Source: CAZOJJ01 sp964580105
GTDB lineage: Bacteria; Bacteroidota; Rhodothermia; Rhodothermales; Rubricoccaceae
DNA: 64,000 bases
NCBI GenBank assembly: GCA_964580105.1
Contig: CAZOJJ010000003.1
Location: 1 to 64,000 of the forward strand
Direction of reading: 5' to 3'
Every line of letters begins with the position of its first letter. Position 1 is the stretch's first letter. A program made the position numbers and the translations under genes. Of the stretch, positions 52,231-61,988 are shown piece by piece. The notes below the pieces were generated by a model. It saw only the letters and a list, made by a program, of their open reading frames with translations. It had not been told where the DNA came from and did no database searches.

Positions 52231-53091
52231 TCAGTCTTCCGGTTCGCCCTTCTCGATCGGCGCGCCCACGAGGTTGCCCCACTCGGTCCAGGACCCGTCG
52301 TAGTTCTTGACGTTTGGGAAGCCAAGCAGGTAGCGGAGCACGAACCACGTATGGCTGCTCCGCTCCCCGATGCGGCAGTAGGCGATGGTCGGGTCCTTCG
52401 GGTCGAGGCCCTGCTCGGTGAGGTAGATCTCCTCCAGCAGGTCGCGGCTCTTGAAGGTGCCGTCCTCGCGGGCGGCCCGGGCCCAGGGCACGTTGACGGC
52501 GCCGGGGATGTGGCCGCCGCGCAGGGCCCCCTCCTGCGGATAGCCCGCCATGTGCGTCACCTCGCCGATGTACTCCTGCGGGCTGCGCACGTCGATGAGA
52601 GGCCGGCCGCGCTCCATCTGGCGGACGACCTCGTCGCGGAAGGCGCGGATGGAGAGGTCCGGTTCGGCGGCCTCGTAGTCGGTCGAGGCGAAGGCGGGCA
52701 CCTCGGTGGTGAGCACGCGGCCCTCGGCGATCCACTTGGCGCGCCCGCCGTTCATGATGCGGCAGTCCGCGTGGCCGAAGAGCTTGAAGACCCAGAAGGC
52801 GTAGCAGGCCCACCAGTTGCTCCGGTCGCCGTAGAAGATGACGGTGGTGTCGTTGCGGATGCCGTGCGCGGAGCAGAGCCGCGCGAACGACGCGGCGTCG
52901 ATGTAGTCCCGGATGTCGGGGTCCTGGAGGTCGGTCTGCCAGTCGATGTGGACGGCGTTGTGGAGGTGGCCGGTGGCGTAGAGGAGGACGTCCTCGTTGG
53001 ACTCCACGAGGCGGATCGCGTCGGTGTCGGCGAGGTGCTGCGCGACCCAGTCGGTCGAGACGAGCACCTCGGGGTGGGCGTAGTCAGCCAT
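52231..53091 (-). CDS. Two-domain sulfurtransferase (rhodanese)
   Basis: The 286-residue protein has two rhodanese domains: an inactive N-terminal one (residues about 8-130) and a C-terminal one with the active Cys in AYCRIGERSSHTWFVL. The segments VIFYGDRSNWWACYAFWVF and PLIDVRSPQEYIGE match thiosulfate or 3-mercaptopyruvate sulfurtransferases of the SseA type. It heads an operon with SufE. Co-transcription suggests delivery of sulfane sulfur to an iron-sulfur or thio-cofactor route, which is inferred. Confidence 0.92.
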   Translation of the reverse strand: MADYAHPEVLVSTDWVAQHLADTDAIRLVESNEDVLLYATGHLHNAVHIDWQTDLQDPDIRDYIDAASFARLCSAHGIRNDTTVIFYGDRSNWWACYAFWVFKLFGHADCRIMNGGRAKWIAEGRVLTTEVPAFASTDYEAAEPDLSIRAFRDEVVRQMERGRPLIDVRSPQEYIGEVTHMAGYPQEGALRGGHIPGAVNVPWARAAREDGTFKSRDLLEEIYLTEQGLDPKDPTIAYCRIGERSSHTWFVLRYLLGFPNVKNYDGSWTEWGNLVGAPIEKGEPED

Positions 53092-53482
53092 GATGGGCGA
53101 GTGAGCGAGGGGAGAGGAGACGCGGGAGAACCGGCGGCCGTCGGAGCGGATCCGGCGTGCAGGGCCGCGGGTGGCCGTGCCGGCAGGCGAGAGGGGGATT
53201 CCCGAGGCGAGAGCGGCTCCGATATAATAGCGTCCGAAATCATAGCGTCCGAAATCATGGCGGTAGCGGCCCTGCGCTCCCCCCGAGGGCGGAGAACGTA
53301 CTCCGGTGAGCGCCGGCCGGCTGCGCGGAGTTTTCGCACCGAGAAGGCCGGACGGAGGCGCAGGGCAGAAATCTGGGGAGTGGTGGCATCAGACGGCCGG
53401 GATCCGTAGGTTGGCGGCGAAAACGGATACAGGGGGCCGGTTTTTGGGCGTGGTATCGGGACGATGGGGATCTCGGATTACC
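53092..53482. other. Non-coding stretch before the receptor promoter
   Basis: This 391-bp stretch contains two exact 15-bp direct repeats (ATAGCGTCCGAAATC, 53227-53256) near an isolated TATAAT, and no open frame with a credible start, codon pattern or homology. The promoter at 53483 follows. Confidence 0.6.
53227..53256. repeat. Two 15-bp direct repeats
   Basis: Two exact copies of ATAGCGTCCGAAATC in tandem, upstream of the sulfurtransferase gene. Like most arrays here the unit length is a multiple of three, although this region is not coding. Confidence 0.9.
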
Positions 53483-53512
53483 TTGACTCCCTCGTTGCCG
53501 CCCGGCTATATT
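53483..53512 (+). promoter_or_regulatory. Strong sigma70-like promoter
   Basis: TTGACT (53483-53488) and TATATT (53507-53512) are separated by 18 bp, the best promoter match in the window. The start point should be near 53519, giving a leader of about 365 nt before the receptor gene at 53886. Confidence 0.7.
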
Positions 53513-53518
53513 CGGCCC

Positions 53519-53885
53519 GCGTGTAACCGTTAACACACCGTTAATCTCGCAGGACGCATCGCACTTGTTACCGCTCACCCCTGCTCATCCGCTGCCCCCG
53601 GTTTCCCGGAAGGCGCGCCTTCCGAGGGGAAGGCGCTACCCGGCATCGGTGCGAGCAGGGGCCTCCCCGGTCGGGGAGCGTCCCTTCGAGGGACGGCGAG
53701 CAGGGGTGTCGCGTCGTGCGACGGAGATCCGGTCCCGGGGGCACGATTCCCCGGCCAGCACAGTCCGGCCGCTCCATTTCTTCCAGTCTCACACGCGCGT
53801 CCCTGACGCATCCCATCGCTAGGCCGCGCCTCTCTCCAACCCCGCGTGCGGCTGGCTCCACACACCACCATCTCGGAGGTAGCAT
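53519..53885 (+). promoter_or_regulatory. Long structured 5' leader of the TonB-dependent receptor gene
   Basis: The stretch between the promoter and the receptor start contains several stem-loops: an 18-bp palindrome (53607-53624), stems at 53663-53678, 53680-53694 and 53708-53722, and a direct repeat CGAGCAGGGG. A GGAGGT ribosome-binding site lies just before the ATG. No known riboswitch consensus was recognised. The length and structure suggest control by attenuation or an RNA element. Confidence 0.5.
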
Positions 53886-56800
53886 ATGTTCCGCAAACTG
53901 AGTACGTACGTACTCTTCCTGCTGCTAGGCACGCCCCTCGCGGCGTTGGCGCAGGGTACCGGTACGCTCGCCGGGCGCGTCCTCGACGCGGCAACGGGCG
54001 AGGGCCTGCCGGGCGCCAACGTCGTCGTCGAAGGGACGCAGCTCGGCGCTGCGACCGACATCGACGGCAACTACCGCATCATCGGCGTTCCCGTCGGTAC
54101 GTACAACATCACGGCCCGCTTCGTCGGGTACACCCCGTTCACGAACGAGGGCGTCGACATCAACTCGGGCTACACGCGCGAGCTCAACTTCGAACTGACC
54201 GAAGGCATTGAGCTCGGGGAAGTCGTCGTCGAGTACGAGCGCCCGATCATCCAGAATGACGCCATCGGCGTGCCGCGCGTCGTCACGGGTGAGGACATCG
54301 AGAACCTGCCGGTCCGCGGCGTGGCCAGCGTCGCCGCCATCCAGGCGGGTGTCGTGTCCAACGAGGGGTCGTCCGACCTCTTCGTGCGTGGCGGCCGTGA
54401 GCAGGAAGTCTCCTACTACGTCGACGGCGTGAAGGTGACCAGCGGCGCCGTGGCCGTCAACCAGCAGGCCATCCAGGAGCAGGAGATGCTCATCGGCACG
54501 ATCCCGGCCCGCTATGGGGACGCCATGTCCGGCGTGATCTCGATCACGACCAAGTCGGGCGGGAACGACTTCTTCGGGTCGGTGGAGGCCATCACCTCCG
54601 AAGCGCTCGACGATTACGGCTACAACCTCGGCTCGATCTCGATCGGCGGTCCGCTCCTTCCCGGGCGTGCGCGGTTCTTCCTCTCCGCCTCGGGGCAGTA
54701 CCTCCGGGACGCGAACCCCTACGGGATCCGCACGCTCCAGCTGGATGAGAGCGCCCTGGCGGCCCTGGAGGCCAACCCGCAGGTGCTCCGCGTGGTCTGC
54801 AACGACACGAGCGTGTGCAACGAGGGCGATTTCCAGTTCGTCAACCTGCCCACGGACCTGGCAGGGGCGGCCTCGGCCGAGCTCCTCGCGAACCCGGCTG
54901 CCTTCGGCGTCGCGGTGCCCGAGGGCTTCCGGCTCGCTTCGGCGACGCCGATCTTCGCGCCCGAGACCTACACGGCGGATCGGTTTACGGAGATCAACGG
55001 GAAGGACAACCCGTACCAGGAGCTGTCCTTCAACGGGAACGTCACGGTCGACCCGGTCCGGACGGTCTCGCTGCGGCTCGGCGGCGTCTACCAGGTCAAC
55101 AACGGGCGGTCGTACGGCTACACCACGCAGTTCTACAACCCCGGTAACTACCGCCTGAACGACGCCCGGACGATGCGCTTCTACGGCACGCTCCGCCAGC
55201 GCCTCTCCGACATCGCCTTCTACCAGCTCCAGGCCGAGTTCCAGAACTACAAGAACGAGGTCTACCCGCAGCGCTTCTCCAGCAACATGGAAGACCTCCT
55301 CTTCTACGGGGACATCGACCGCCCGGAGAACGAGGTGGCCAGGCGCTACCTCCGGCTGAACAACGGGGTCTACGAGCCGCTGGCGCAGGACGGCTCCTTC
55401 GGGATCGGCAGCGCCTACGGCATCTTCCAGTTCCCGGGTGCCGCCACGACCGCCTTCACGAAGCGGGACTACAGCACGTTCCGGGTCTCCGGTAGCGCCA
55501 CGACGCAGCTCGGCGTCCACCAGGTGGAGTTCGGCGGGGAGTACGAGCAGCAGAACCGCCGCTTCTTCACCATCACCGCCGGCCAGCTCGCCCGCTTCCA
55601 CGCCGACGGCCACGCCGAGTCCTCGGCGGCGGGCATCCCCGAAGGCGGCGTCACCCGCTACGACCAGCTCTCCTTCGAGGCCATGCGGGCCGCCGGCGGC
55701 AGCAGCTACACCTACTACGGGTACGACTTCCTCGGCCTCAACGAGGTGGACGACCAGGACGTGGACGCCTTCGGCGAGGGGACCAACCGCAACGTGGCGC
55801 CCTACCAGCCGATCTACTACGCGGGCTACGTCCAGGACAAGATCGAGTACCGCGACCTGGTGATCAACCTCGGCCTGCGCGTGGACGTCTTCGACAACAA
55901 CGCGCTGGTGCTGCGGGACCCGTTCTCGCCGTACCCGATCCTGCGGGCGGGTGACCTCGACAACTACGGGGAGTTCTCGCCGTTCGGCATCGGCCAGGAC
56001 TACGCGGCGTACTTCGCCAACCCGAACGACCCGAGCACGGTGGTCGGCTTCCGGGACCTCGACGGCAACTTCTACGACCTCCAGGGCAACGCCACCACGC
56101 AGGAGCTGCTCGACGCGGCCGGCCGCGTGCGCGTGACCTCGACGCAGGTCAACGCGGACATGTTCACGGAGTACGAGCCGGAGGTGACGGTGATGCCGCG
56201 CGTCGGCGTCTCCTTCCCGGTGACCGACCGGGCGCTGTTCTTCGCCAGCTACAACGTGACGAGCCAGCGGCCCTCGGAAGCGGCCTTCACGCCGTTCTCG
56301 GTCTACGACAACCTCTCGATCGGGACCACCTACTCCAACGCGAACCTGAAGCCGGAGCAGACGACGCAGTACGAGCTCGGCCTCCGTCAGCGGCTCGGTG
56401 AGCGCGCCGCGGTGACCGTCTCCGGCTTCTACCGCACGCAGAAGAACAAGATCGCGGTTCGCAACATGAACCAGATCGGTGCGCCGGAGCAGTTCGCCTA
56501 CAACACGTACCTCAACGTCGACTTCGCCACGGCGAAGGGCGCCGAGTTCGCCTTCGAGCTCCGCCGGACGAACAACGTGGCGCTCAACGTGAACTACACC
56601 CTCTCCTTCTCCGAGGGGACGGGCTCCGATGCCTCGACGGCCGGCAACATCGCCTGGCTGAGCGGGACCTACCCGACCGTTCTGGCGCCGACCGACTTCG
56701 ACCGGCGCCACTCGGCCAACTTCTCGCTCGACTATCGCCTCGGCGAGGACGAGGGGCCGATGCTCTTCGGTTCGCGGCTGCTCGAGAACTTCGGGGTCAA

Positions 56801-57254
56801 CCTCCTCGGCACGTTCCGCAGCGGGCTCCCCTACAGCCCGGTCGCGATCACGGGTGACCTGCGGACCAGCGCGGCGCTCCCGCTGCAGGGCGGCGTCAAC
56901 GACGCCCGCCTGCCGGCGACGACGCAGCTGGACCTGAAGGTGGACCGGAACTTCAACCTCGGTTTCGGCGCCCTGAAGGCGTACGTCTGGGTCCAGAACC
57001 TGCTCAACACCAAGAACCCGATCAGCGTCTACCGCTTCACGGGTTCGCCGGAATCGAGCGGCTTCCTGCAGTCGTCCCTCGGCCGGTCGTTCCTGAACTC
57101 GGCCCTGGACCGCGAGGCGGCGCTGTTCCACTACCAGCAGTTCGAGCAAGGGCCCGTCTACACGGGGACCCTGGATGCCATCTCGACCGGTGGCGGAAAC
57201 GTCTTCTACGCCCCGCCGCGTCGGATCCGCCTCGGCGTCCTCTTCGACTTCTAG
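53886..57254 (+). CDS. TonB-dependent receptor with carboxypeptidase-like regulatory domain
   Basis: The 1122-residue outer membrane receptor has a signal peptide (1-22), a carboxypeptidase-like Ig-fold domain (GTLAGRVLDAATGEGLPGAN to LTEGIELGEVVVEY), a plug domain (VRGVASVAAIQAGVVSNEGS, LFVRGGREQEVSYYVDGVKV) and a barrel of many beta-strands ending RRIRLGVLFDF. This is the SusC-like/RagA-like layout of Bacteroidota relatives, which imports glycans or peptides. No SusD partner is adjacent; the next gene is a T9SS-type secreted protein. A GGAGGT site precedes the ATG. Confidence 0.92.
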   Translation: MFRKLSTYVLFLLLGTPLAALAQGTGTLAGRVLDAATGEGLPGANVVVEGTQLGAATDIDGNYRIIGVPVGTYNITARFVGYTPFTNEGVDINSGYTRELNFELTEGIELGEVVVEYERPIIQNDAIGVPRVVTGEDIENLPVRGVASVAAIQAGVVSNEGSSDLFVRGGREQEVSYYVDGVKVTSGAVAVNQQAIQEQEMLIGTIPARYGDAMSGVISITTKSGGNDFFGSVEAITSEALDDYGYNLGSISIGGPLLPGRARFFLSASGQYLRDANPYGIRTLQLDESALAALEANPQVLRVVCNDTSVCNEGDFQFVNLPTDLAGAASAELLANPAAFGVAVPEGFRLASATPIFAPETYTADRFTEINGKDNPYQELSFNGNVTVDPVRTVSLRLGGVYQVNNGRSYGYTTQFYNPGNYRLNDARTMRFYGTLRQRLSDIAFYQLQAEFQNYKNEVYPQRFSSNMEDLLFYGDIDRPENEVARRYLRLNNGVYEPLAQDGSFGIGSAYGIFQFPGAATTAFTKRDYSTFRVSGSATTQLGVHQVEFGGEYEQQNRRFFTITAGQLARFHADGHAESSAAGIPEGGVTRYDQLSFEAMRAAGGSSYTYYGYDFLGLNEVDDQDVDAFGEGTNRNVAPYQPIYYAGYVQDKIEYRDLVINLGLRVDVFDNNALVLRDPFSPYPILRAGDLDNYGEFSPFGIGQDYAAYFANPNDPSTVVGFRDLDGNFYDLQGNATTQELLDAAGRVRVTSTQVNADMFTEYEPEVTVMPRVGVSFPVTDRALFFASYNVTSQRPSEAAFTPFSVYDNLSIGTTYSNANLKPEQTTQYELGLRQRLGERAAVTVSGFYRTQKNKIAVRNMNQIGAPEQFAYNTYLNVDFATAKGAEFAFELRRTNNVALNVNYTLSFSEGTGSDASTAGNIAWLSGTYPTVLAPTDFDRRHSANFSLDYRLGEDEGPMLFGSRLLENFGVNLLGTFRSGLPYSPVAITGDLRTSAALPLQGGVNDARLPATTQLDLKVDRNFNLGFGALKAYVWVQNLLNTKNPISVYRFTGSPESSGFLQSSLGRSFLNSALDREAALFHYQQFEQGPVYTGTLDAISTGGGNVFYAPPRRIRLGVLFDF

Positions 57255-57273
57255 CCTCAACCGATAGCCCGTT

Positions 57274-57308
57274 CCCGGCGGGGCCTGCCTAGCGCGGGCC
57301 CCGCCGGG
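57274..57308 (+). terminator. Hairpin between receptor and secreted protein genes
   Basis: A 12-bp perfect stem (CCCGGCGGGGCC and complement) with an 11-nt loop, 20 bp after the receptor stop. There is no clear T-tract, so it may act as a partial terminator or attenuator before the next gene. Confidence 0.6.
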
Positions 57309-57356
57309 AGGGCCGGTACTCGAACTATGCCAACTCAACCCAAGGAGAGGGTACGC

Positions 57357-60300
57357 ATGCGACCTCTAACGAAACTCTTCCCCCTGCTGCTGCTACTGCT
57401 GGCAGGCGGATTCCCTGCCGTGAGTCAGGCCCAGGTTCCGCAAGGCAATTGCGAACTCGGGACGTCCGCGCAGGACCTCGACATCAACAACGTCCGCGCC
57501 CGCCTCTACAACAAGGGCAACCTGTTCTTCGACGGCGGCGACCCCAACTACGAAGTCCCGAAGGGGAGTGGCATCCACTCCATCTTCGCCGGCGGCATCT
57601 GGCTGGGCGGGACCGTCAACGGCAACCTCCGCATCGCCGCCGCCACCTACGCGCAGGGCGGTGAGAACTACGAGTTCTACCCGGGCCCCCTCAACGAGGA
57701 CGGCTCGCTGCCCAACCCGAACGACTGCACGCCGTACGACAAGATGTGGAAGGTGAGCGCCGTCGACATCGCCGCCTACCGCGCCGGTGGTGCGCCGGCC
57801 GCGGACCTGGCGAGCTGGCCGACCGGCCTCGGCGCGCCGACCTGCATCGACGTGAACGGCAACGGCCGGTGTGGCAACAACGAGCCGGACGTCGAGGTGA
57901 CCAGCCGCGACCAGGTCATCGACCTCGGCGCCGGCCAGCTCCCCCGCATCCGTGGGGACATGGGCATCTGGTGGGTCATGAACGACGCCGGTGGGCCCCA
58001 CCTCACGACGCTCAGTGACCCGATCGGCATGGAGGTGCGGGTGCTCGCCTTCGCCTTCGCCCGCGCGGACGCCCTCGGGGAAGCCACCTTCTACGAGTAC
58101 ACGTTCATCTACCGGGGCCAGCAGCCGCTCGAGAACACGTTCCTGACGATCTGGAGCGACCCCGACCTCGGTAACTACGTCGACGACTACATCGGGAGCG
58201 ACCCCGACCTCGGCCTCGGCTTCGTCTACAACGCCGACAACGACGACGAGGCCGGCTCAGGTGGCTACGGTGCCGCACCTCCGGCGCTGGGCTACGACTT
58301 CTTCCAGGGCCCGCTGGTCGACGCCAACGGCGACGGCGAGCTGGAAGAGCTGGCCATGACGAAGTTCGGCTACTACAACAACACGGCAGACCCGCGCACC
58401 GGTAACGTCAACACCGACACCGATTACTACAACACCATGCGCGGCTTCTGGAAGGACGGCACGCCGTGGACGGAGGGCGGTGATGCGACGAACACGGACG
58501 GCACGCCCGTCGACTTCGTGTATCCCAACAGCGGAACGCCCCAGAACCCGACGCCGGGCTACTGGAGCGAGGTGTGCCCAGAGCCCAGCTGCGCCACGCC
58601 GATCCCGCCGAACGACCGCCGCTTCGTGATGTCCACCGGGCCGTTCACGATGAACCCGGGCGACGTGCAGAAGATCGTCTACGGCATCTCCTGGGCACAG
58701 GGCGCCGACAACTTCGGCTCGCTCCAGGCGATGAAGGTGGCCGACGAGCTCGCCCAGCGCGCGTTCGACCTCGGCTTCGAGCTCGCCCCGCCGCCGCCGG
58801 CGCCGAACGTGGAGGCTGCGACCCTCAACGGGCAGGCGGCCCTCGTCTGGTCCTACCCCCCGTCGAGCTCCAACTACCTCGGCAGCTACGACGAGGTCGA
58901 CCCCCTCATCGGTGGCCTCCCGGGCATCGAAGACTCGACGTACACGTTCGAGGCCTTCAACGTCTACCGCTATCCGACGGCGGACTTCAACGATGCCAAC
59001 CGGGTGCTCGTCGCGACCTACGACGTCGTGAACGGGGTCACGACCGTCATCGACGAGATGTTTGATCCGGAGATCGGTGACCTGGTGCCCTTCGTGGCAT
59101 TCCGTGGTACGGACTCGGGCGTCCAGTTCTACCACATCATCAACGAGCAGGTCACGAACTACACGGACTACTACTACGGCGTCACCGCTGTCGCCTACAA
59201 CGAGGAGTCCACGCCGGACATCCTTGAAAGCCAGGCATCGAAGATCACCGTCCGCCCCGCCAACGTGGCGGCCGGCCAGGGCGGCTCGATTCCCAACGCC
59301 GACCTCGGGCAGGCCATCGTGGCCGTGCGTGAGGGCGGGGGCACGGCCAACGTCGCCGTGACCGTCGTCGATCCGACCAAGGTCACCGGCCATACCTACC
59401 GTGTCGAGATCGTCGGGATCGAGATCGATGGGGAGCCCGCGACGACCTACCGGATCGTGAACGCCACCACCGGTGAGGTCGAGCTCGACGGCGTCGCGCT
59501 CTTCAACGATCAGGGGATCCACCTCGACCCGACGCAACCGCGCTCCAACGTGGTCGACGGCCTCTCGTTCTTCGTCGTCCAGCAGCCGGACCTTCCGGAG
59601 GCCGACATCGACCTCGTGCCTGACTTCGCCGGCGACGGCGCGGGCATCATCGAGGTGGCCAACCCGGCCTCGGCGATCTGCGAGGAAGGCTCGACGGACG
59701 GGGGCTGCTTCTACGGCGGCAACACCGTCTGGCTCGATCCCAACACCACCGGCGACTACTTCGTCACGGCCACGGGGCAGGACCTCGGCGTCTCCGGCCT
59801 CGGCCGGTACGTCACGGTCGCCGTGCCCGACGACTTCGAGATCCGCTTCACCGAGGAGTGCGCAACCCCCGGCAACTGCCTCGGGTTCTACGGCCTCTCG
59901 ACGGACCTCATCGCCAGCGTGCCCTTCGAGCTCTGGTACATCGGGGCCAACACGCCCGACGACCCGAGCGACGACATCCGCATGATCCCGATCCTACTCC
60001 TCAACGAGGGGGAGGAGGTCACCAACTGGGCCGACTACTTCCCGGCTGAAGAGGGCCTCGACCTCGACGGCGACGGCGAAGCCGAGACGTACCCGGTCAC
60101 GAACCGCATCTACTGGATGATGCCGGACCGCCCGAACGGCTACGACCTGTTCGAAGCGGCCGCCAACAGCTTCGGCGGCCCCGGCGCCACCTACGATGCG
60201 GCGAACGACCCGGACACCCAGGAGGACATCAACCCCAGCACGGGTCAGCCCTGCGCCACGCAGGGGTACTTCATCGACTTCTGCTACAGGGGTGCCGGCA

Positions 60301-60800
60301 CCTTCGTCTACCCGATCGGCCGCATGGCCTTCGGAGACATCGCGGGCGACGGCACGACGCCTGACGTGGGGGTCACGGTCCGTGTCGTGACGACGCCGAA
60401 GGCGCTCTTCGTGGACGGCGACGTCTACACGATCGACACGGCGGAGCTCGCGTTCGTTACCAACGACGCGGCAACGGCCGAGGCGGCGCTCGACCTGATC
60501 AGCGCCGTGCCCAACCCCTATCGTGGCTTCTCCGTGTACGAGACGGGCCAGTCTGACCGTCGCGTTCGCTTCACCAACCTCCCCGATGAGGCCACCATCC
60601 GCATCTTCACCCTGAGCGGGACGCTGATCAAAACGATCCGGCACTTCGGCACCCGCTCCACCGACTGGAACCTCGCGACCGAGCAGGGGCTGCCCGTAGC
60701 GAGCGGCATGTACCTCGTTCACATCGAGGTGCCGGGCGTCGGCGAGAAGGTGCTGAAGCTCGGGGTGGTGAATCGCGAGAGCCGCTTCGACGCGTTCTAA
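57357..60800 (+). CDS. Large secreted protein with T9SS C-terminal domain
   Basis: The 1147-residue protein has a signal peptide (LFPLLLLLLAGGFPAVSQAQ), a long beta-rich region including GIHSIFAGGIWLGGTVNG and repeated Asp/Asn-rich loops (DVNGNGRCGNNEPD, DANGDGELEE, possibly Ca-binding), and a T9SS type A sorting domain at the end (ISAVPNPYRGFSVYE to VASGMYLVHIEVPG). It is likely a surface or extracellular protein of unknown activity, typical of Rhodothermota. A strong AAGGAGA site supports the ATG at 57357 over 57327. Probably co-transcribed with the receptor and PorV genes. Confidence 0.85.
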   Translation: MRPLTKLFPLLLLLLAGGFPAVSQAQVPQGNCELGTSAQDLDINNVRARLYNKGNLFFDGGDPNYEVPKGSGIHSIFAGGIWLGGTVNGNLRIAAATYAQGGENYEFYPGPLNEDGSLPNPNDCTPYDKMWKVSAVDIAAYRAGGAPAADLASWPTGLGAPTCIDVNGNGRCGNNEPDVEVTSRDQVIDLGAGQLPRIRGDMGIWWVMNDAGGPHLTTLSDPIGMEVRVLAFAFARADALGEATFYEYTFIYRGQQPLENTFLTIWSDPDLGNYVDDYIGSDPDLGLGFVYNADNDDEAGSGGYGAAPPALGYDFFQGPLVDANGDGELEELAMTKFGYYNNTADPRTGNVNTDTDYYNTMRGFWKDGTPWTEGGDATNTDGTPVDFVYPNSGTPQNPTPGYWSEVCPEPSCATPIPPNDRRFVMSTGPFTMNPGDVQKIVYGISWAQGADNFGSLQAMKVADELAQRAFDLGFELAPPPPAPNVEAATLNGQAALVWSYPPSSSNYLGSYDEVDPLIGGLPGIEDSTYTFEAFNVYRYPTADFNDANRVLVATYDVVNGVTTVIDEMFDPEIGDLVPFVAFRGTDSGVQFYHIINEQVTNYTDYYYGVTAVAYNEESTPDILESQASKITVRPANVAAGQGGSIPNADLGQAIVAVREGGGTANVAVTVVDPTKVTGHTYRVEIVGIEIDGEPATTYRIVNATTGEVELDGVALFNDQGIHLDPTQPRSNVVDGLSFFVVQQPDLPEADIDLVPDFAGDGAGIIEVANPASAICEEGSTDGGCFYGGNTVWLDPNTTGDYFVTATGQDLGVSGLGRYVTVAVPDDFEIRFTEECATPGNCLGFYGLSTDLIASVPFELWYIGANTPDDPSDDIRMIPILLLNEGEEVTNWADYFPAEEGLDLDGDGEAETYPVTNRIYWMMPDRPNGYDLFEAAANSFGGPGATYDAANDPDTQEDINPSTGQPCATQGYFIDFCYRGAGTFVYPIGRMAFGDIAGDGTTPDVGVTVRVVTTPKALFVDGDVYTIDTAELAFVTNDAATAEAALDLISAVPNPYRGFSVYETGQSDRRVRFTNLPDEATIRIFTLSGTLIKTIRHFGTRSTDWNLATEQGLPVASGMYLVHIEVPGVGEKVLKLGVVNRESRFDAF

Positions 60801-60841
60801 GCGGTGCATCCACGGAACCTGACTCGAAAACGGAGAAACCC

Positions 60842-61888
60842 ATGAAAACAACACTTCTGACCGGCTGTGCGCTGGTGGCCCTCCTTCTAGGGACGTGGGC
60901 ACCGCAGGTCGCAGCCCAGAACGACACGCCGGAAGGCGACGAGCGAGCCGGTACCGCCGCCGCGGAGTACCTGCTGCTCCCGGTCTCGGCACGCACGGCT
61001 GCCCTCGGCAGCAGCCTCACCGGCGGCCTCGCCGGCATGAGCGCCGTGGAGGCCGTGCAGGCCAACCCGGCGGCGCTCATGGTGAACCCGGGCACCAGCG
61101 CCCAGTTCAGCCGCATGGAGTACGTCGCCGACATCGGCGTCAACTACCTCGGCGTTGCGCAGCGCTTCGGGAACAACAGCATCGCGCTCACGGCGACGTC
61201 GTGGGATTACGGGGACATTCCGGAGACGACCGAGAGCAGCCCGGAAGTCACCGACGTCACCTTCGACGCCGGTAGCATCGTCGTCGGCCTCTCGCTGGCC
61301 CGCCAGTTCACCGACCGCATCGCTGCGGGCGTGACGGTCAAGGCGCTCAACGAGCGGATCGACGACATCTCCGCAAGCGGCGTCGCCTTCGACGCGGGCA
61401 TGACCTACGTCGTCGGGGAGAGCGGGCTGCGCTTCGGCGTCAGCCTCAAGAACTTCGGGACCGGGATGGAATACGGGGGCGGGGGTCTCGCCTCCCGGAC
61501 CACCATCGATCCGGTCACCGGGGTGACGGTGGCCAGCGAGATCAGCTCGCTGAAGTCCGAACTCCCCTCGCTCCTCAACTTCGGGGCGACCTACACGCGG
61601 GCGCTCGCCGGCGACCTCAACGTCACCGCGCTGGCGAACTTCCGGTCCATGGCCTACGACCAGGACGAGTACTCGTTCGGGCTGGAGGCGGACTACATGC
61701 GCCTGTTCTACGTCCGGGGCGGCCTGCTCATGACGCAGGAGATGGACGCGTCGTTCTACCAGGGCTGGAATGCCGGGGCCGGGCTGAGCCTGGACCTCTC
61801 CGGCACGACCATCGCGGTGGACTACGCGTACCGCGCGACGGAATTCTTCGACGGTGTGAACCTCTTCACCGTGGGGCTCACGCTCTAG
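60842..61888 (+). CDS. porV: PorV/PorQ family outer membrane protein
   Basis: The 348-residue protein matches the PorV family, a barrel that shuttles T9SS substrates to the attachment complex. Features are the signal peptide, the N-terminal LLLPVSARTAALGSSLTGGLAGMSAVEAVQANPAAL (seen as the shorter pieces PVSARTAALGSSLTGGLAG and AVEAVQANPAAL), the FSRMEYVADIGVNYLGVAQ segment and a final strand DGVNLFTVGLTL. Its location after a T9SS cargo gene supports a role in secretion. A GGAG site lies before the ATG. Confidence 0.88.
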   Translation: MKTTLLTGCALVALLLGTWAPQVAAQNDTPEGDERAGTAAAEYLLLPVSARTAALGSSLTGGLAGMSAVEAVQANPAALMVNPGTSAQFSRMEYVADIGVNYLGVAQRFGNNSIALTATSWDYGDIPETTESSPEVTDVTFDAGSIVVGLSLARQFTDRIAAGVTVKALNERIDDISASGVAFDAGMTYVVGESGLRFGVSLKNFGTGMEYGGGGLASRTTIDPVTGVTVASEISSLKSELPSLLNFGATYTRALAGDLNVTALANFRSMAYDQDEYSFGLEADYMRLFYVRGGLLMTQEMDASFYQGWNAGAGLSLDLSGTTIAVDYAYRATEFFDGVNLFTVGLTL

Positions 61889-61910
61889 AAGACCCTTCCT
61901 CCGAAGACAA

Positions 61911-61940
61911 GCGGGGCGGGCTCACTCGAGTCCGCCCCGC
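61911..61940 (+). terminator. Hairpin terminator after porV
   Basis: A 9-bp stem GCGGGGCGG/CCGCCCCGC with a 12-nt loop lies 22 bp after the porV stop, followed by a short pyrimidine run. Confidence 0.7.
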
Positions 61941-61988
61941 CTTCGTATCCTCCCGATGTCCTCGACCGTCCCTGCCCGGCCTCCCGCC

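Noticed and set aside
53223..53228. TATAAT as a promoter
   Set aside because: No -35 box lies at a suitable distance and no start codon follows on the same strand for over 600 bp; the 53483 promoter is much better.
53306..53533. Small open frame (75 residues) upstream of the receptor
   Set aside because: It lies over the promoter region, has no start context or homology, and its composition is random-like.
53925..57338. A 1137-residue open frame on the minus strand
   Set aside because: It mirrors the TonB-dependent receptor, which is strongly supported by domains, signal peptide and ribosome-binding site.
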